Source: Trichoplusia ni (lineage: Eukaryota > Arthropoda > Insecta > Lepidoptera > Noctuidae). From it: a DNA stretch of 64,000 bases. Shown here in pieces: positions 58,531 to 64,000 of this stretch. The position numbers were made by a program, and so were the translations under genes. The notes beneath the pieces are model-generated. The model worked only from the letters and a program-made list of their open reading frames with translations. It was not told where the DNA came from and ran no database searches. The DNA lies in assembly GCF_003590095.1 (NCBI RefSeq), contig NC_039502.1:4131753-4195752 (forward strand), written 5' to 3'. Position 1 is the stretch's first letter. The number at the start of each line of letters is the position of its first letter.

Positions 58531-59425
58531 AAAAATTAAAAAAAAGTACGTGTCTATTGTTCCTAAATCATTGTTATGCAGTTGAGTAATTGTGTAAAAG
58601 GCTTTTAAATTTTTGAATAGAATGAACTGTATTCTGTTCCTTTGTGCATCCGAACTGGGTGTAAATCTGTATGGTTCCCATACTTATGCAGAAGTGACCA
58701 AAGCTAATTAAGCGAAAAAAAGTTACGAGAAAAAAATTGTTTCTTAACATTCACAACATTTGTGTGCTTGTTTGCTCAGTTTATTGTAAACGTGTCCTTC
58801 AAATAGAACAAATGTAACTTCAACTTAATGCAAATGAAGACAGCTTAAATTTAAGTGCGATGTAGAATGAGTTATGAATATTCAACGTACTTTAAACAAA
58901 AGTGCATTGTTTTGATTTTTCAAATGCAAGTTTTATTTATGGGATGCCCGTAGGCCCTCGGGTTTCAATACGATACCCTACCGATAATGTAACCATAATC
59001 CATAGTAAGACCTCTTTCAATCGTCGAAGTGAGATAAATCATAACATGGTATACAGTAGTGTCTCTCGTCACCACCAAGACATGGTAATACGCTCCTTCA
59101 TTCTCTAAAGAAAAACACTCTATATACTTACGATTACTTGGCCTCTTGTATCTTGAACCAGACATAATGCTGTCCGTTATTTCGTGAAGTGAGTTTTACG
59201 TTGTGAATACGTAATTCATGAAAACCTTTTGAGGTTTTCACTGGATTTTTTCTTGTACCCTTTTATATTTCAGCGGTACAACTTGATCTGTACACCCGAC
59301 TCATGTAGGCACGATAATTTATTGAAATGTGAGACGTAACTGAATTTCTTAGTTTATGTTTTATGAAATGAAACTAGATGAAAATATTTTTATGGCCGTT
59401 TTTTTACCTAGAAATCCAGAAAACA
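58531..59425. other. No recognised feature
   Basis: AT-rich; overlapping chance frames at 58902-59165. Confidence 0.4.
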
Positions 59426-59590
59426 AGGTTTACTCAATGGTATTTATCTGGACCGCTCGACTGAACTACTGACTGGACTACGACCGGGTTCGAGACTAAC
59501 CCGATCGTAGTCCTAAATCATGATCCTTGGTAGTGCGGTAGCGACCCGAAAGAGTTCAAAAGACCTGGCGATCTCATCGCCTTGACCTGG
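59426..59590 (+). mobile_element. MITE fragment (25003 family) with 16-bp stem
   Basis: 'aaggtttactcaatggtatt' and 'tatctgg' match the left interior of 25003. It contains an inverted repeat 59475-59490 / 59498-59513 (GGACTACGACCGGGTT against AACCCGATCGTAGTCC, one mismatch, 7-nt loop). 'gatctcatcgcc' marks the right side. Confidence 0.5.
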
Positions 59591-59702
59591 AATAAAAGAA
59601 TCGTTATTATAAAAGTTAAGTTAAGTTTATAATAAAAATATAGTTTAGCTACTTTCCAACTTTAACGAAATACACGAGTTTTTGGTCTTCGTACCCCAAG
59701 TT

Positions 59703-59726
59703 AAAAAAAAAAAAAAAAAAAAAAAA
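59703..59726 (+). repeat. Poly-A run (24 A)
   Basis: Homopolymer A24 with G after it. It could be the tail of a retroposed copy, but nothing upstream was recognised. Confidence 0.85.
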
Positions 59727-60560
59727 GGGTGAAACTTAACTCAATTACAAAAGCTTGGCTTTCTATTCGTATACCAGTCTATCCGTCCATCCACGTATCA
59801 ATAGACTGTTATAAATTAAAAATATAATAATGTTTTTCAGAAGTATAATGAAAACAATGTTTTTTCAGTGATTTGTGAAAAAATGCTACATTTCATCACA
59901 AATCACAAATCACTGAATCACCGATACTATCACATATTCAAAAGAAAAATCGTATAAAAACATATCCTACATAAATTTTTAATTACTAGAAACAGAAACC
60001 ATTTTCATTTACGTTTTAATCAGAAATATGATTCTCGTAAATACATTTATGGTCATAATATTTGCTGAAGTATATTTTTTTATTAGTTACCCATTAGTGT
60101 AATGGAAAGGCTTGTTCCTTTTTTCCGTACTAAAAGGAAATAAATAGGTAACTGAATACGGACTGATTTTTATAATAGTAGATATAGTTTATTTAAATAT
60201 TTTTAATATGAAATTTATCATTATTAGCTGGTACCATAGTTCATACTATTCACGGAACTTGGTGCTAATTAACATTGTATCAAGTTCTGGAATTCCAATG
60301 ACTTTTCTTCGTTTTTACAATAATGACGAGTTTCAAAAATTAAATATTACACTAGATAAGTCAGTGTTTCAATTCAATTATTTATTGCATTCCACAATGT
60401 AGGCTTAGATGGTAAACATTTTTTGATAGGTCACAATCATGGACCCCGTCAGGCACAGCAAAAGATGAAATAAATGTATTTGGAGAGGACTTACCATTTA
60501 AGTAACATAAAACAATTAAACTTACTTTAAGGATATAGACATAAGCATTAAAATTAGATA
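59727..60560. other. AT-rich DNA with one inverted repeat
   Basis: GTGATTTGTGA (59868-59878) pairs with TCACAAATCAC (59896-59906), and the word AAATCAC is then repeated in tandem. No gene. Confidence 0.45.
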
Positions 60561-60805
60561 TCTATACTACTATATAAAGCTGAAGTTTGTTTGTTTGTTT
60601 GAACGCGCTAATCTATAGAACTACTGGTCCAAAAATTCTTTTTGTGTTGAATAGACCATTCATCGAGGAAGGTTTTAGGCTATAAACCATCACGCTGCGA
60701 CTAATAGGAGCGAAGAAACAAAGGAAAATGTGAAAAAAATAGGGCAGGTATAAATCATAACTTATATCTTCTACCCACGGCGACGAAGTCGCGGGCAACA
60801 GCTAG
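60561..60805 (+). mobile_element. Non-autonomous Helitron, complete (245 bp)
   Basis: Starts TCTATACTACTATATAAAGC after a host A and ends CGGGCAACAGCTAG before a host T. The terminal hairpin CGACGAAGTCG lies 12 bases inside the end. It contains 'gaacgcgctaatctatagaa' and 'ttctttttgtgttgaataga', shared with the copies at 61078 and 51446. Confidence 0.88.
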
Positions 60806-60869
60806 TAATTAAAAAATATGGATTATTATTTTTCTAGTTTTAAAGAAATGTTAATATTTGCATACATAT
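60806..60869. other. Short spacer
   Basis: AT-rich gap between two repeats. Confidence 0.4.
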
Positions 60870-60960
60870 ACCGGTCAAGTGCGAGTCGAGACACGAAGGG
60901 TTTTCGAGCTATCACGATGCATGATAGACAAACGGACATAATGGCAAAACAGCAGAGTAG
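60870..60960 (+). repeat. Dispersed repeat fragment (CAAGTGCGAGTCG type)
   Basis: 'ggtcaagtgcgagtcgagac' and 'acgaagggtttt' match the edge seen at 11211, here with the following bases kept. Confidence 0.5.
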
Positions 60961-61077
60961 TACTCGATGAGTATGCAACCACAATCGAAAAACCATATTG
61001 ACTCTGGACAATAGATATTACACCATCATATTTCAGTTTTACTTTGAATAAATTACATTTTTTAAACCGATCTTTAA

Positions 61078-61366
61078 TCTATACTTAATATATATCCCTG
61101 AAGAGTTTGTTTGTTTGTTTGTTTGAACGCGCTAATCTCAGGAACTACTGGTCCAAATTGAAAAATTCTTTTTGTGTTGAGTAGACAATTAATCGAGGAA
61201 GGCTTTAAGCTATAAACCATCATCTTTCACCATCAAGCATCATCATCACGCTGCGACTAATAGGAGCGAAGATACAATGGAAAATGTGAAAGAAAAACAG
61301 GACGGGTATAAATCATAACTTACATCTTCTTCTACCCACGGGAACGAAGTCGCGGGCAACAGCTAG
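61078..61366 (+). mobile_element. Non-autonomous Helitron, complete (289 bp), with triplet insert
   Basis: Starts TCTATACTTAATATATATCC after a host A and ends CGGGCAACAGCTAG before a host T. It is longer than its neighbour at 60561, mainly through a 'catcaagcatcatcatcacg' expansion near 61230 and an extra gtttg unit at the head. Confidence 0.88.
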
Positions 61367-61593
61367 TCATTCATATTTCTCTATTTTGCCAGACCACCGT
61401 TTACACCTACTCTAAATCTAACACAAACAAGCGATTTAAATTCGACTCCTAAACCATTAACAAGACATGAACAAAGCGCCTACATAGACTCATTAAACGA
61501 TTAATTATCTTTGAACGTGGAATTCAATCAAGAGAAAACACAAGGAGGTTGATTGTAACTCGTTTTCCACTCCAATTTCCGAAGTAAGAATCA
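61367..61593. other. No recognised feature
   Basis: AT-rich. Confidence 0.4.
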
Positions 61594-61710
61594 TTGCCTG
61601 TACTATGAAATCTTCAAGTATAACTGACACTATAGTGCAAGCGAGATAGAGCTATATACTACACGTATCTCCTTCTCGTTTTTTCAAAGGTTACTGTCTT
61701 GTAGGGGTTG
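61594..61710 (+). mobile_element. Fold-back MITE-like repeat, diverged copy
   Basis: 'tatagtgcaagcgagataga' and 'cacgtatctccttctcgttt' align with the middle of 20521; the ends are eroded. Confidence 0.35.
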
Positions 61711-63090
61711 ATTGTGAGAGGCTTGAACTAAAAAAACGGCTCTCTACAGTCCAAGTAACAATGTCTCTAGATTAAAATCTTAGATCTTCTTAAGACTACT
61801 TGCTAATGTTCGCTTAGTAAGGAGTTTAAATGGAAGATATTTTTCCTTTTTGTAAATACTATGCCGTATATTCGTTGTAAGAGCAAGATTTAGGGAATAT
61901 TTTAATATTTAAACTAGGTAATTAATAATCATGTTTAGGTACAAACCAGAGCATAGAGTCACAATAATCTAACACTTGGAGTATTGCGTCAATCTATGAT
62001 TTTAATCCTTGGCTCGTTTTCATCAAAATTGGTTCAGTAGTTTAAACGAAAAAAAACAGAAAACTATTTCTTTAATTGTCTTAAAATTAAATGTAATGAA
62101 TTCATTTATTAATTTAGTATTTTTTAACGTAATTTACCTCAAAATGAACTGAAACATCATAAAACCGCAAACGTTGATATTTCGTACCTTCAGTAAATAT
62201 CACGTCCAAATGCTTAAACTAAGGAATTTTCCTTTGATCGTAGTTTTACAGTAACTCAAACACGAGACGTGTACAGGGTTAACAGACACGTGGACTTAGA
62301 TATATTTGTTTAGGACCGAGGCTGGGGAACCTGATAAAGGGGTTTCGTTGATAACATTATTATAAAATAATCTATATACGTGTGACTGGTTTTTAGTGTA
62401 TTTTAGTTGGTGGGTAAATTAAGTGAATACCTAAATATTTTAAGTCTTAAGCTATATTAAAAATATTTATTTGTCAATGAATTGGGATTGCAAAAAGGTT
62501 GCACCTGTCTAGTCCGTCAGGCAGATATCTAAAAAATATTGGACGTATATTCTCTTTAACTTTACCGAAATCATAAAAGTATTATAAACATAAGTACATA
62601 AATACTGAATTCTCAGCATTGTGAGTATTAATCAATTTTGCACTGAACCTATCGAATGAAATAATTTCAGTTCATTTTAAATCCACGTACATTTTTTTAT
62701 TTAAAGATTCGAAGTCTACTTTTAGTAAAAAATACTTTTCTAAACACAACATTCCCACAAAGCCTCTACCAAAAATATTGTTCGCAAAATTTTTGAACGA
62801 ATTGGATCTTGTATTGGTTTTACGCCAACTGACTCCCAGCGGAGCAATCCGGAGTTTAGATAAACATGATTTATATGCGTTATATTATGCGTAATGTAAT
62901 GTCACCCTGAGGACAGGGATATATAGACTTGTTAATGCGAATGTATGTGTAAGATTAAATGTATGTATGGAGGAATGCGTCTTCACATTGTAATGTTTCT
63001 GGTTTTATCAACTGTATCATCATATAATAGGGATGATGATTTTCGTTTTACATCCGTATTTTGTTCCGCAAAAGTTAATTGATCAGACAA
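61711..63090. other. No recognised feature
   Basis: AT-rich; 62930-63000 has several 'atgtatg' words, too irregular for a tandem repeat call. Confidence 0.4.
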
Positions 63091-63198
63091 CAGAGAATGG
63101 AACATTCGTGTGACGTCACATCTGTATCTCGCGAAGTCCTTTCGTCACAAATTCTCTTTTCTAAACTTTAAAGCAGTTTATCTGAGTATTTTTTTATT
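63091..63198 (+). repeat. TGACGTCAC-containing dispersed repeat, copy 2
   Basis: 'agagaatggaacattcgtg', TGACGTCAC (63111-63119), 'ttctctttt' and 'ctaaactttaaagcagttta'. It keeps 30 bp that copy 1 lacks between the palindrome and the 'ctaaacttt' block. Confidence 0.6.
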
Positions 63199-64000
63199 GT
63201 AGCTAAATACTTTTCCAGTATAATGTATCGCTTTGATGGACTTCAAATATTTATACTTTTGCATACGCAGTCATCATCCCTATTCAATTTTTACTGTTAA
63301 AATAAAGGAACCTCATTCCAGAGAAGCTGTACTAGAAAGGAACTGGCTTTATTATCTACGTACTACGTACAATTATATACCTTTTGTCTTATGTGTAGAT
63401 GGAAATAATGACAAGTATAATATTGATAAAACAAACAAATACCTACTTAGTACTATTTTTATAATAGATCCCAATTTTAGTATGATTATCAATACTTATC
63501 GAAGTACGCCTCAAGGTTTACCCTGCCAGGTATAACATTTCAATAAAACTAGTTACGATGAAATCTATTAGGCAAAGTTAAGGGTTGACCGCATTCGTTC
63601 GTTATATTAATATGGCATACCGTTCGGCTTCCCCAGGGCATGATAAATTTCCAAAACCTTTCCGGGTACATGTTTTAAGATTTAATAGTTTTGGGAATGG
63701 ATGTAGTGGTATTACGTAGGTATAGTTTTCTCTTGTTTTGAGACTTTTATCTAAATAAAAACAGTATACTTAAATTCTAACTTTTTGATTGGAACATCAT
63801 TATAATTACTGCTTACTCTAAACGTGCAGTAAAGCGAATTAACATATTAGGCTAGGCATAGGCATAGGCTATTTTAAGCATTTGTTACCAATAATACTAA
63901 TATTACACCAAATTCTTAACTATCTTTAATTATAAAGCCAAACGATTTCCAGGAAAGTGCTTTATTTCACAATTAGGAATACTTGTTACTTGGAAAATTC
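63199..64000. other. No gene supported
   Basis: A 100-codon plus frame at 63233-63535 has AT-rich codon use and no domain. The tail of the window is featureless apart from a 'ggcataggcatagg' duplication near 63855. Confidence 0.4.

Noticed and set aside
59703..59726. Poly-A tail of a processed pseudogene
   Set aside because: No polyadenylation signal with coding or repeat sequence upstream and no target duplication seen.
60561..61366. CRISPR-like or tandem array
   Set aside because: Only two copies, each with Helitron ends; no spacer pattern.
63233..63535. Plus 100-codon frame
   Set aside because: AT-rich codons and no domain; one of the longest chance frames.

Overview
The window looks like lepidopteran (moth or butterfly) nuclear DNA from an intergenic or long intronic region. 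It is AT-rich, has no bacterial-style gene packing, and no open frame reads as a complete host gene. The organism call rests on the repeats. These include RTE-type LINE 3' ends reading ...GEAYVQQW and ending in TGAT or GATGAT tails, small Helitrons that start TC and end in a hairpin plus CTAG|T, several tRNA-derived SINE families with A and B boxes, and a dispersed repeat with a 'CTCATGAACCG...AGCTAGACAG' core. All of these are familiar from lepidopteran genomes. The species cannot be named from this sequence.

Layout. 1-0.9 kb: a Helitron end, then a decayed RTE LINE. 0.9-15 kb: mostly unique AT-rich DNA with a possible terminal exon (2.8-3.0 kb, minus), a 656-bp block with a TATA-like promoter between 15-bp direct repeats (5.8-6.4 kb), a repeat carrying a perfect 29-bp snap-back (6.7 kb) and a SINE. 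15-31 kb: SINEs, Helitrons, two MITE types and a possible small internal exon at 25.4 kb. 32-33.4 kb: a GC-rich repeat followed by a striking nested palindrome (two 133-bp arms identical base for base, plus two copies of a 21-bp-stem hairpin). 29-36 kb: two copies of a 382-384 bp MITE with about 50-bp inverted termini and a GC-rich core. 36.7 kb: a short retroposed element with a 15-bp target duplication. 38-45 kb: almost featureless. 45.3-45.9 kb: three element ends packed together. 51-53.4 kb: a Helitron, a CA-rich microsatellite, the 3' end of one LINE, and, inside that LINE's (TTA)n tail, a 5'-truncated R4/Dong-like LINE with a CCHC knuckle and restriction-like endonuclease. This is the only well-preserved protein in the window. 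54-64 kb: SINE, MITE and Helitron copies and one pair of TGACGTCAC-containing repeats.

No pathway or operon is present. The biology visible here is transposable-element turnover: nested insertions, target-site duplications, 5' truncation and template-switch hairpins. The best candidates for something new are the nested palindrome at 32.87-33.36 kb and, with less confidence, the two candidate exons.
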